In this document: positions 6,672-12,830 of the stretch, piece by piece | Numbering within the stretch: position 1 is the stretch's first letter | How the letters are laid out: the number at the start of each line of letters is the position of its first letter | DNA from: an uncultured Eubacteriales bacterium | GTDB taxonomy: Bacteria; Bacillota; Clostridia; Peptostreptococcales; Anaerovoracaceae | Length of the DNA stretch: 14,000 nucleotides | Assembly: GCA_910585135.1 (NCBI GenBank) | Contig: CAJUEB010000020.1 | Span: forward strand, 4,717-18,716 | Direction of reading: 5' to 3' | Translations under genes and position numbers: made by a program | Notes under the pieces: model-generated | What the model was told of the DNA's origin: nothing | Databases searched by the model: none | The model's input: the letters and a program-made list of their open reading frames with translations, nothing else

Positions 6672-8096
6672 ATGGGAACTGCATCACAGATAAAGATTGG
6701 TTTAGAAACCGAAACGATAGAATATAAAAAGAGTACCGGGGAATTGAAGGAAGCTGTTATTTCTATTGCAGCAATCTTGAATAAGCATCAGCAGGGTGAA
6801 ATCTATTTTGGGGTGAAGAATGATGGCTCTGTAGTTGGGCAGGATATTACAGATGAAACATTGCGTAAAATCGGTCAAGCAGTTAAAGCTCATATTGCGC
6901 CTACAATATACCCAGAAATTACAATCATTAAATTTGGAAGCAAGAGTTGTGTTAAGGTTAAATTTGAAGGCAGTCGCCGACCATATTTTGCATATAATAT
7001 TCCAAGAATTCGGGTGGCCGATGAGGATTTGGTGATGGATCAAAATTTGTACGAGGAAATGATGCGAAAACGAGATAATATCAAATATGCGTGGGAACAG
7101 CAGATTTCTGAATATACGATTGATGATGTGGATGATGCAGCATTCAAAGAATATTTAAGAAAAGCGAAGGAAGCAGGAAGGATTGATTTTGATGAAACTG
7201 ATGTAGAAATTGTATTAGATAAACTGGAATTAAGCCAGGGAAAATATTTGCGTAATGCGGGAGCAGCGCTGTTTTGTGACTGTGGAATCAACGAACTGCA
7301 AATGGCCAAGTTTGCGTCAAACGAAAGATTGACTTTTACAGATATTCGGAGATTTACAGGACCTATCATAGAGCTTGCTAAAAAAGCAGAACAGTATATT
7401 ATAGATGCGATGGATTGGAAAGTGGAGATCGGTTCAGGTCTATCCCGAAAAGAGATTCCAGAGATTCCTTTGGAAGCAATTCGTGAGGCCATTATCAATT
7501 CATTCGGGCATAAAATGTTTGATATGGGACAGAGCAATGAGGTGGCAATTTTTAAAAATAGAATTGAAATATATAATCCAGGTCCGTTTCCAGATGGACT
7601 GACGCCGGAAATGTTTATTTCCGGGAGATCCAGGCCTGTTAGGAGAAATCCGCTTATTACTAGAACTTTATATTATTCAAAAGATATGGAGAGTTTCGCG
7701 ACAGGCCTAAAACGAATTATTGTTGCATGTGAGAAGGCTGGATGCAGAGTTCAATTTGAACAGCAGGCATACGGCTTTGCAGTGATTTTTTATAGAAAAA
7801 ACGGCAGTGATTCTCAAAATGGCATAGAAAACGGCATAGAAAACGGCATAGAAAACAAGAAAACAGAGGCACTTAATATAGAAGATAAGTTAAAAACATA
7901 TACTGGCAAAAAGAGAAAAAACGCAGAAAATATTTTACTTGCGATTTATGCAAATTGCCAAATTTCAATTTCTGAAATTAAGCTGGTTACAGGGTTATCT
8001 GAACGAACCATTGCCAGGTATTTAAAAGAATTTAAGGAAAAGCAAATTATATCCCGGGAAGGACCAGAGCATGGAGGCTATTGGAATATTCTTTAA
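6672..8096 (+). CDS. Schlafen/AlbA_2-domain ATP-binding regulator with C-terminal helix-turn-helix
   Basis: Of 474 residues, about 10-135 form an AlbA_2 (Schlafen-type) putative nucleic-acid-binding domain, with ETIEYKKS (E17, K19) and the GEIYFGVKNDG turn. Residues about 260-375 resemble the HATPase_c_4 GHKL-like domain: an N-box E272...N276...H280 (EAIINSFGHK), then a IYNPGPFPDGLTPE segment. A hinge follows with NGIE three times (about 383-395). Residues about 416-474 form a winged helix-turn-helix (ISEIKLVTGLSERTIARYLK). Such proteins are usually called ATP-binding or transcriptional regulator proteins; their biological role is mostly unknown. The gene has its own promoter and an AAGGGGA ribosome site (about 6658-6664). 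Its codons are much AT-richer than those of the upstream operon, suggesting acquisition. No partner gene is adjacent. Confidence 0.85.
   Translation: MGTASQIKIGLETETIEYKKSTGELKEAVISIAAILNKHQQGEIYFGVKNDGSVVGQDITDETLRKIGQAVKAHIAPTIYPEITIIKFGSKSCVKVKFEGSRRPYFAYNIPRIRVADEDLVMDQNLYEEMMRKRDNIKYAWEQQISEYTIDDVDDAAFKEYLRKAKEAGRIDFDETDVEIVLDKLELSQGKYLRNAGAALFCDCGINELQMAKFASNERLTFTDIRRFTGPIIELAKKAEQYIIDAMDWKVEIGSGLSRKEIPEIPLEAIREAIINSFGHKMFDMGQSNEVAIFKNRIEIYNPGPFPDGLTPEMFISGRSRPVRRNPLITRTLYYSKDMESFATGLKRIIVACEKAGCRVQFEQQAYGFAVIFYRKNGSDSQNGIENGIENGIENKKTEALNIEDKLKTYTGKKRKNAENILLAIYANCQISISEIKLVTGLSERTIARYLKEFKEKQIISREGPEHGGYWNIL
7819..7854 (+). repeat. Three tandem copies of a 12-nt coding repeat
   Basis: The unit ACGGCATAGAAA occurs three times in a row (the first copy differs by one base) and encodes repeated NGIE. 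Because 12 is a multiple of 3, gain or loss of a unit would change hinge length without breaking the frame. It sits between the ATPase-like and HTH domains. Confidence 0.9.
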
Positions 8097-8115
8097 CGCT
8101 TCCAATTAAAAGTAA

Positions 8116-8247
8116 TATACAAGACACATAAGTTTATATTTTCCCGATGAAGATGTATTATTGAAGCGGGCATTAGAGTTACTGGATATAAAATTTTTTG
8201 AAAGCGGCAAATTCAGCAAACTAGTTAGGGTTTCCCCCATTGAATAA
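8116..8247 (+). pseudogene. Possible remnant of a small coding sequence, no start codon
   Basis: A frame of 43 codons runs from just after an in-frame TAA to a TAA at 8245-8247. It has no ATG and no ribosome site. The peptide reads like real protein (ISLYFPDEDVLLKRALELL, then FFESGKFSKLVRVSP). Its strand-then-helices pattern loosely recalls small ribbon-helix-helix or mobilisation-associated proteins, but I cannot assign a family. It probably is a decayed leftover of the acquired segment that brought the AlbA_2 gene. Chance is a serious alternative at this length. Confidence 0.3.
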
Positions 8248-8267
8248 AATTCCTACCAATATATAAT
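8240..8267 (+). promoter_or_regulatory. Promoter for the sulP gene
   Basis: A -35 TTGAAT (8240-8245) and a perfect -10 TATAAT (8262-8267) are separated by 16 nt. They lie about 40 nt upstream of the sulP start, and the -35 overlaps the stop of the possible coding remnant. Confidence 0.65.
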
Positions 8268-8307
8268 AGATTAGGAAGGATGATTTCAGTAGAGACATGG
8301 GGGAGAC

Positions 8308-9954
8308 ATGAACTTATTAAAGCAATATGTGAGTGATATTAAACATGAGTTTCGTGGATATAACGGGAAACGGCTCAGCAAGGATTTGATGGCAGGCGTG
8401 ACGGTAGCGGCGGTAGCGCTTCCGTTGGCACTGGCGTTTGGCGTCAGCTCTGGTGCAACTGCGGCAGCAGGTCTTGTTACTGCCATCATAGGGGGAATCA
8501 TAATCAGTGCGCTTTCTGGTGCGTCGTTTCAGATTTCGGGACCGACAGGTGCGATGACGGCTATTTTGGTCACGCTTGCATCCAAGTATGGTATGCAAGG
8601 AATTTTAACGGCATGTTTTTTAGCGGGAATTATTTTGATTATCGCAGGGATTCTGAAACTCGGGCATATGATTTATTATATTCCGTCTTCGGTTATTACT
8701 GGGTTTACTTCAGGGATTGCCATTATTATCGCCTTGGGGCAGCTTGATAATTTTTTTGGCGTGACGTCAAAGGGCGATCTTGCGATCGTGAAAGTGATTT
8801 CCTATTTTACCGATGGATTTCATCCTAATTTTGAAGCGGTTGCGATTGGCTGCGTGGTTATTGTGATCATGCTGCTGTGGCCGAAAAAGCTCAATGAAAA
8901 GTTCCCGTCTTCTTTGGCGGCGATTATTCTTGTTTTAGCGGTTAATCATTTTTTGCAGTTGGATGTAGCAGTCGTGGGAGAAATCCCGCAGACGATTTTC
9001 CTGGATGAAAGGCTTTCTTTTACGGGGCTTTCCCCAGACCAATTTTGGGATCTTTTCGTCCCGGCGCTTTCCATTGCTGCCTTAGGCATGATCGAAAGCC
9101 TATTGTGCGGGGCGTCTGCCGGCAAGATGAAGGATGAAGAACTTAACGCAGACCGAGAACTCGTGGCACAGGGGATTGGCAATATCGTGATTCCGTTTTT
9201 TGGCGGCGTGCCTGCGACGGCTGCGATTGCCAGAACCAGTGTTGCGATTAAGGCAGGATGTGAAACGAGGCTGGCAGGGATTTTTCATGCGGTCTTCCTG
9301 CTCCTCTCTATGTTTATTCTCGCTCCAGTCATGTCTGCGATTCCTCTTTCCGCCCTTGCGGGGGTGCTGATCGTGACGGCATGGCGTATGAACGACTGGA
9401 AGAACATTCATTACATATTCGATCATAAATTCAAATCCGGCATGATGAAATTCTTTATTACGATGGCTGCGACAGTCGTGCTGGACTTGACACAGGCAAT
9501 TATTATCGGTGTGGCATTCTCGGTAATTCTAATTCTGATCAAACTGACCGATATCGATATTACCGTAAGCGAAATCGAATCGGATCGGCTTGAGGAAATC
9601 GGCATTAAGCTGCCGAAATTATCGGGAAAAGTGCGAATCGCATATTTGACTGGTGCGATTTTCTTTGCTGTGATTGATAAACTGACGAAAACCCTGTATG
9701 AGCAGGAAGGCGTAACGGAAGGGCTGATTCTGTCCATGCGTGGCGTTCCGGTAATAGATCTTTCTGGAATACAAGCGCTCGTGGAACTGGTGGAGGAGCT
9801 GGAAGCAAATGGCACGGAGGTTTATCTTACCAGCGTTCAGCCAAAGGTATTGGAGGAAATGCGCCGAGGCGGACTGATCGATTTAATTGGGGAAGAATAT
9901 GTATTCCAAAGCGCGGAGGATGCTATCGTAATCGCACAGCAGGAGCATATGTAA
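8308..9954 (+). CDS. SulP family (SLC26-like) inorganic anion transporter with STAS domain
   Basis: This 548-residue secondary transporter matches the usual SulP length. The N-terminal transport domain begins LSKDLMAGVTVAAVALPLALAFGVSSG and contains the SulP signature SALSGASFQISGPTGAMTAI. Many hydrophobic segments follow to about residue 430, including FFGGVPATAAIARTSVAIKAG, the segment with the conserved Arg. A cytoplasmic STAS domain occupies about 450-545, with the DLSG loop at D484-G487 (S486 is the position phosphorylated in anti-sigma antagonists). Family members carry sulfate, bicarbonate or other anions; substrate cannot be read from sequence and no sulfate-assimilation or carbonic anhydrase gene is adjacent. 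GGGGGAG (8299-8305) is the ribosome site but ends only 2 nt from the ATG. It appears monocistronic. Confidence 0.93.
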   Translation: MNLLKQYVSDIKHEFRGYNGKRLSKDLMAGVTVAAVALPLALAFGVSSGATAAAGLVTAIIGGIIISALSGASFQISGPTGAMTAILVTLASKYGMQGILTACFLAGIILIIAGILKLGHMIYYIPSSVITGFTSGIAIIIALGQLDNFFGVTSKGDLAIVKVISYFTDGFHPNFEAVAIGCVVIVIMLLWPKKLNEKFPSSLAAIILVLAVNHFLQLDVAVVGEIPQTIFLDERLSFTGLSPDQFWDLFVPALSIAALGMIESLLCGASAGKMKDEELNADRELVAQGIGNIVIPFFGGVPATAAIARTSVAIKAGCETRLAGIFHAVFLLLSMFILAPVMSAIPLSALAGVLIVTAWRMNDWKNIHYIFDHKFKSGMMKFFITMAATVVLDLTQAIIIGVAFSVILILIKLTDIDITVSEIESDRLEEIGIKLPKLSGKVRIAYLTGAIFFAVIDKLTKTLYEQEGVTEGLILSMRGVPVIDLSGIQALVELVEELEANGTEVYLTSVQPKVLEEMRRGGLIDLIGEEYVFQSAEDAIVIAQQEHM

Positions 9955-9957
9955 AGG

Positions 9958-9983
9958 AAGGCTTGGCAATCTGGCCAGGCTTT
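9958..9983 (+). terminator. Hairpin after sulP, weak terminator candidate
   Basis: A 10-pair stem (AAGGCTTGGC with GCCAGGCTTT, two GU pairs) with a 6-nt loop begins 4 nt after the sulP stop. It is followed by GCGGGTTTG rather than a clean T run, so termination may be partial. The stretch 9984-10065 shows nothing else firm. Confidence 0.5.
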
Positions 9984-10065
9984 GCGGGTTTGTGTAATCT
10001 GCCAAATGCCCGGAATGGAAAAGATTCGCCTTGTGGCAGGACGCCAGAAAAGGAAAAATTTACTA

Positions 10066-10094
10066 TTGACTTTTGTCTGCGAAGTTTATATACT
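10066..10094 (+). promoter_or_regulatory. Strong sigma-A-type promoter for the tRNA-Leu locus
   Basis: A -35 TTGACT (10066-10071) and a -10 TATACT (10089-10094) have an ideal 17-nt spacer. The predicted start, near 10101, is about 38 nt before the disrupted tRNA copy and about 205 nt before the intact tRNA. I find no well-placed promoter between the two copies, so the intact tRNA probably is transcribed through the disrupted one. Confidence 0.7.
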
Positions 10095-10161
10095 GAATAA
10101 CGTTGAATCTATCAAATAAAATTTTGTGTTATTCATGTGCGCCTGTGGTGGAACTGGCAAC

Positions 10162-10178
10162 GTGCTGCGATGCAGCAC
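10162..10178. repeat. Perfect 7-bp hairpin at the left end of the tRNA insert
   Basis: GTGCTGC and GCAGCAC flank a 3-nt GAT loop. The hairpin begins 2 nt inside the left edge of the 82-bp insert. Confidence 0.85.
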
Positions 10179-10206
10179 TCCAGCTCGCCTGCGTCTCGCT
10201 GCTGTC

Positions 10207-10241
10207 GTATTTTCTTAACCAAACAAGTTTGGAGAAAATAC
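10207..10241. repeat. Long near-perfect hairpin at the right end of the tRNA insert
   Basis: GTATTTTCT pairs with AGAAAATAC, and CCAAAC with GTTTGG inside it. There is a 3-nt TAA bulge on the left side only and an AA centre, giving 15 bp in total. The arm ends exactly where tRNA-matching sequence resumes. Confidence 0.9.
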
Positions 10242-10306
10242 GCAGACACGCTATACTTTCCGGTTCACGGCTGGCGCAAGATAAAATTAAATAATTGCTA
10301 TGATAT

Positions 10307-10389
10307 GCGCCTGTGGTGGAACTGGCAGACACGCTAGATTTAGGTTCTAGTGGGAGACCGTGGGGGTTCGAGTCCCTCCAGGCGCACCA
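10307..10389 (+). tRNA. tRNA-Leu (anticodon UAG)
   Basis: The gene folds as a complete class II tRNA with encoded CCA (10387-10389). The acceptor stem pairs GCGCCTG with CAGGCGC. The anticodon stem CTAGA/TCTAG encloses the loop TTTAGGT, giving anticodon TAG (UAG), which reads CUA and probably other CUN codons. There is a long variable arm (GGGAGACCGT region) and a GTTCGAGT T loop. It lies downstream of the disrupted copy and upstream of a strong terminator. Confidence 0.96.
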
Positions 10390-10395
10390 ATTTCA

Positions 10396-10432
10396 AAGCT
10401 TCCTGGAGGTCAAATCCTCTGGGAAGTTTTTT
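10396..10432 (+). terminator. Rho-independent terminator after tRNA-Leu
   Basis: AAGCTTCCTGGAGG pairs with CCTCTGGGAAGTTT over 14 positions (three GU pairs) around the 6-nt loop TCAAAT, and the right arm runs into six T residues. The stretch 10434-10565 after it holds no gene that I can see. Confidence 0.9.
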
Positions 10433-10540
10433 ATTAGGATTGCGTGATGGGGTTAGGTGGAGTTTCCTTCATTCTGCTTCATATGTTTGAATGCCCAGAA
10501 GCTATCGAGTTGTTGAATTTGTTTTACAAATTGGATAAAA

Positions 10541-10546
10541 TATAAT
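10541..10546 (+). promoter_or_regulatory. Possible -10 element for the MNT/HEPN pair
   Basis: A perfect TATAAT lies 19 nt before the MNT start, but only a poor -35 (TTGTTT at 10519-10524, 16-nt spacer) precedes it. AGGGGG at about 10552-10557 is the ribosome site. Confidence 0.4.
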
Positions 10547-10565
10547 TGTTAAGGGGGATGTTACA

Positions 10566-10895
10566 ATGAGCAAAAGTGACATTTTTGAAAAGTTAATAAC
10601 TGGCTTAACTGAAATCTATGGGGATTTGCTTGTACGAATCGTGTTATATGGTTCTGTGGCAAGAGGAACGGATAATGAAGAATCCGATATTGATATAGCA
10701 GTTCTCTTAAAGTCAGGCGAGACCAAAACCATGAAGGACAATATGGTTGATTTCGTAGTTGATTTGGAGCTGGAATGTGATAAGGTATTATCCGTTTTAC
10801 GAATTGATTATGATAAATTTAGAGAATGGGAAGATGTACTACCGTTCTATAAGAACATGAAGAAAGAAGGGGTAGTATTATGGCAGGCAGCATAA
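10566..10895 (+). CDS. MNT-domain nucleotidyltransferase, putative antitoxin of an MNT/HEPN pair
   Basis: This 109-residue protein has the minimal nucleotidyltransferase core: GS at G29-S30 in VLYGSVARG, then the metal-binding SDIDIAV with D41 and D43. A third acidic residue is probably D72 (ECDKVLSV) but is less certain. In MntA/HepT (type VII) systems such an enzyme neutralises the HEPN toxin by AMP transfer. The stop overlaps the HEPN gene start by 16 nt, implying translational coupling. The pair is AT-rich compared with the housekeeping genes and sits just behind a tRNA gene, which fits an acquired module. A stand-alone nucleotidyltransferase with another target cannot be excluded. Confidence 0.88.
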   Translation: MSKSDIFEKLITGLTEIYGDLLVRIVLYGSVARGTDNEESDIDIAVLLKSGETKTMKDNMVDFVVDLELECDKVLSVLRIDYDKFREWEDVLPFYKNMKKEGVVLWQAA

Positions 10896-11284
10896 AGGAA
10901 TTATCTAAATACCGATATAGCAGAGCTTTGGAAGATTTAGAAAATGCCCAGATGTGTGTTCGAGAAGGCAAGTACAGGTTTGCATTGAACCGTTCTTATT
11001 ATGCAGTTTTTCATGGGTTGAGGGCTGTAAATGCTTTAGATGAATTTGACAGTAGCAAGCATAGCGGAGTTATTGCACATTTCAATCAAAATCATGTCAA
11101 AACAGGGGATTTTCCTAAAGAAGCCTCTAAGATCATCAAAGTCGCATCAGAAATGAGAGAACATGCGGATTATGAAGACTTCTTTACGGCATCCAAGGAA
11201 GAGGCTGAGGAGCAGATTGAAAATGTCATTACATTTATTAAATACGTGGAAGGATATTTAAAAGATAAAGAAATATTAGAATAA
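10880..11284 (+). CDS. HEPN-domain protein (UPF0332-like), putative toxin of the MNT/HEPN pair
   Basis: This 134-residue, mostly helical protein carries UPF0332-type HEPN landmarks: NRSYYAVFHGLRA (N37 to A49), SKHSGVIAHF (K60-H61), VKTGDFPKEA and the late MREHADYEDF (R93, D97, Y98). HEPN proteins in such pairs are often RNases. The textbook R-x4-6-H active motif is not seen: the corresponding site reads REHADY, as in the UPF0332 branch where RxxADY is common. RNase activity is therefore an inference. The start at 10880 has GAAGGGG (about 10866-10872) before it and overlaps the upstream gene. It is followed by a hairpin shared with the convergent MATE gene. Confidence 0.85.
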   Translation: MAGSIKELSKYRYSRALEDLENAQMCVREGKYRFALNRSYYAVFHGLRAVNALDEFDSSKHSGVIAHFNQNHVKTGDFPKEASKIIKVASEMREHADYEDFFTASKEEAEEQIENVITFIKYVEGYLKDKEILE

Positions 11285-11328
11285 ATCTTCTCACAGGCTT
11301 TTCTATTTTCCAATTTTGAAAAAGTGAT

Positions 11329-11353
11329 AAAAGTGGCCGAAATGACCACTTTT
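11329..11353. terminator. Probable bidirectional terminator between HEPN and MATE genes
   Basis: A perfect 8-bp stem AAAAGTGG/CCACTTTT with a 9-nt loop lies between the two convergent genes. T-rich tracts follow on both strands, though neither is a long clean run. A second inverted repeat, CTGAAAT/ATTTCAG, lies at about 11360-11384. Confidence 0.55.
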
Positions 11354-11397
11354 CCTGTATCTGAAATCCGATCATGCAATTTCAGGTTTCTCGGAAA

Positions 11398-12744
11398 TTA
11401 AGCTTTTTGTGATGTTTTTCTAAATGTTATGACATACAGTCCAGCCGCAAGGCCGATAGACAGAATGTCCGCAACAGGTTGTGCCCACACAAGTCCAGTT
11501 GCATTGAGAACTGCTTTTAAAATAAACAATGACGGAATATAGATAAGTCCTTGCCTGCTTAGATTGATGATCAAAGAAGATACCGCTGCGCCCATAGCCT
11601 GTAAAGCATTGGTAAGAACATAGAACACGCCGAATAGGGGACTTGTTGAAAGCAGAATCCTCGCAAATTGAACGGCATAATCAAATGCACTTTCCTCAGT
11701 TAAAAAAACACTGACGATCTGATTTGTAAAAATGTAACAGAAAACGGTCATTGCCAAACTAAGGAGAAATGCAAACCACATGGAAAAGCGCATGATTTTC
11801 CTGTATCGTTCCCATGTCTTAGCACCTACGCAGTAACCCAATAACGGCTGTATCCCTTGTCCAATCCCCATCGCGACCATACCTGTAATCATGGTGACTT
11901 TCATGGCCACGCCAATTCCGGCAATTGCCATATCGCCGTATCCCGCCATAAGTCCGTTCATAATCATCTGTGAAATGCTCATTAAAACAGATGCAAGAGA
12001 AGCGGGAATTCCGATTGCAAGGACATTGCTGCATATTTTGTTTTTTACCGAAAAATCTCTTATCCGAATACTGAGCGATGATTTTCCTCTCAAGAAATAC
12101 GCGATATAATAGGTAGCCGCTGTTATATTTCCAATCACGGTTGCAATGGCGGCGCCTGTAATATTCCAGTCAAATCCTAAAATCATAATTGGGTCAAGAA
12201 TGACATTTAAAAGGTTTCCAATCACTTGTCCAACCATGGCTCTCGTTGCCTGACCCTCTGCCCGTAAAATATTGGAATAGCAGTTTGAAATGAGTACAAA
12301 CACACCGCTACATGAAACAATCGTAAGGTAGCTTCCGGCATATTCCCATGTATCTTCACTTGCTCCAATCAGCAATAGAATCGAATCCATGCCAATTAGC
12401 AACAAAACGCTCATTACAATTCCGACGAGAATACAAGCCCACATACAGAAAGCACATACTTTTTTTGCATACTCTGCCTTCCCCTCCCCCACCGCCCGTG
12501 AAATAACGGATGTCCCGCCTATGCCAAAAATTGTTCCAACTGCCATAAACATTAAGAAGACAGGGGTTGCTAATGACACGGCTGCAATTTGATAAGCATT
12601 ATGTGTTTGCCCGATAAAAAAGGTGTCCGCAAGATTATAAATCAGTACCATAAGCATAGCAACCATTGCAGGAATGACATTTTTCATAACAGCCTGCGGA
12701 ACAGGCATATTGTTAAAAGCATCTAAAGATTTTTTTCTTTCCAT
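11398..12744 (-). CDS. MATE family multidrug efflux transporter (MepA-like)
   Basis: This 448-residue cation-coupled exporter has 12 predicted hydrophobic segments forming two MatE halves. The first half begins NMPVPQAVMKNVIPAMVAMLM with the family pattern LIYNLADTFFIGQ and later GIGGTSVISRAVGEGK. The second half contains MGIGQGIQPLLGYCVGAK, a typical MATE segment. An upstream in-frame TTG at 12759 is possible, but GAGGTG at 12750-12755 (minus strand), 5 nt before the ATG at 12744, decides for the ATG. It lies 85 nt downstream of a MarR-type gene on the same strand, an arrangement like Staphylococcus mepR-mepA. Family members export dyes, biocides or antibiotics; the substrate here is unknown. 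Confidence 0.93.
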   Translation of the reverse strand: MERKKSLDAFNNMPVPQAVMKNVIPAMVAMLMVLIYNLADTFFIGQTHNAYQIAAVSLATPVFLMFMAVGTIFGIGGTSVISRAVGEGKAEYAKKVCAFCMWACILVGIVMSVLLLIGMDSILLLIGASEDTWEYAGSYLTIVSCSGVFVLISNCYSNILRAEGQATRAMVGQVIGNLLNVILDPIMILGFDWNITGAAIATVIGNITAATYYIAYFLRGKSSLSIRIRDFSVKNKICSNVLAIGIPASLASVLMSISQMIMNGLMAGYGDMAIAGIGVAMKVTMITGMVAMGIGQGIQPLLGYCVGAKTWERYRKIMRFSMWFAFLLSLAMTVFCYIFTNQIVSVFLTEESAFDYAVQFARILLSTSPLFGVFYVLTNALQAMGAAVSSLIINLSRQGLIYIPSLFILKAVLNATGLVWAQPVADILSIGLAAGLYVITFRKTSQKA

Positions 12745-12749
12745 AGTTT

Positions 12750-12755
12750 CACCTC
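12750..12755 (-). promoter_or_regulatory. Ribosome binding site deciding the MATE start
   Basis: GAGGTG on the minus strand lies 5 nt before the ATG at 12744-12742. It would lie inside the coding region if the longer TTG start at 12759 were used. Confidence 0.75.
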
Positions 12756-12770
12756 GCAATTTGAAAGCAC

Positions 12771-12796
12771 AATATTAATAGTATGCTATTAATATT
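12771..12796. promoter_or_regulatory. Palindrome before the MATE gene, likely MarR-type operator
   Basis: Perfect 11-nt arms AATATTAATAG and CTATTAATATT are separated by TATG. The plus strand contains GTATGCTATT (12781-12790), which recurs inverted in the marR promoter. It lies 27 nt from the MATE start codon, on its upstream side. Confidence 0.6.
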
Positions 12797-12806
12797 CCGA
12801 TTTTTT

Positions 12807-12830
12807 ATGCCCATCCTAATGAACGGGCAT
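12807..12830. repeat. Hairpin at the end of the MarR gene
   Basis: ATGCCC and GGGCAT form a 6-bp stem around 12 nt and touch the marR stop codon. On the minus strand it is followed by A residues, not T residues, so it is not a standard terminator. Readthrough into the MATE gene remains likely; it could act on mRNA stability. Confidence 0.5.

Larger units (their letters stand above)
10139..10278 (+). pseudogene. Disrupted tRNA-Leu copy with a hairpin-rich insert in the D arm
   Basis: Bases 10139-10159 are identical to the first 21 nt of the intact tRNA-Leu at 10307. The match then breaks for 82 nt and resumes for 12 nt at 10242-10253 (GCAGACACGCTA, equal to tRNA bases 10325-10336). The 3-nt GCA is present on both sides of the insert. 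The remaining 3' part is shortened and degenerate; it keeps a GGTTCA reminiscent of the T loop and CTGGCGC, which pairs with the 5' GCGCCTG at 6 of 7 positions. No anticodon arm, variable arm or CCA can be recognised, so it should not give a functional tRNA. Confidence 0.7.

Noticed and set aside
7819..7854. Start of a CRISPR-like array
   Set aside because: The units are only 12 nt, contiguous without spacers, and lie in frame inside a protein-coding gene.
9999..10039. CTGCCA/TGGCAG inverted repeat downstream of sulP
   Set aside because: The arms are 6 bp and 29 nt apart with no T tract; expected by chance in this much sequence.
10139..10278. Self-splicing intron in tRNA-Leu
   Set aside because: Known bacterial group I introns in tRNA-Leu sit in the anticodon loop and are usually over 200 nt. 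Here the insert is 82 bp, lies in the D arm, and no proper 3' half of the tRNA follows.
10139..10327. Attachment sites of a classic tRNA-integrated element (attL/attR)
   Set aside because: The duplicated part is the tRNA 5' end and the intervening DNA is only 147 bp with no integrase. Known tRNA integrations usually duplicate the 3' end. It stays possible only as an old scar.
10103..10337. Short open frames of 63-67 codons across the tRNA-Leu region, on both strands
   Set aside because: They run through tRNA and palindromic sequence, have no ribosome sites, and owe their length to the repeated tRNA segment.
12807..12830. Terminator separating marR from the MATE gene
   Set aside because: On the transcribed minus strand the hairpin is followed by A residues, and the stem is only 6 bp.
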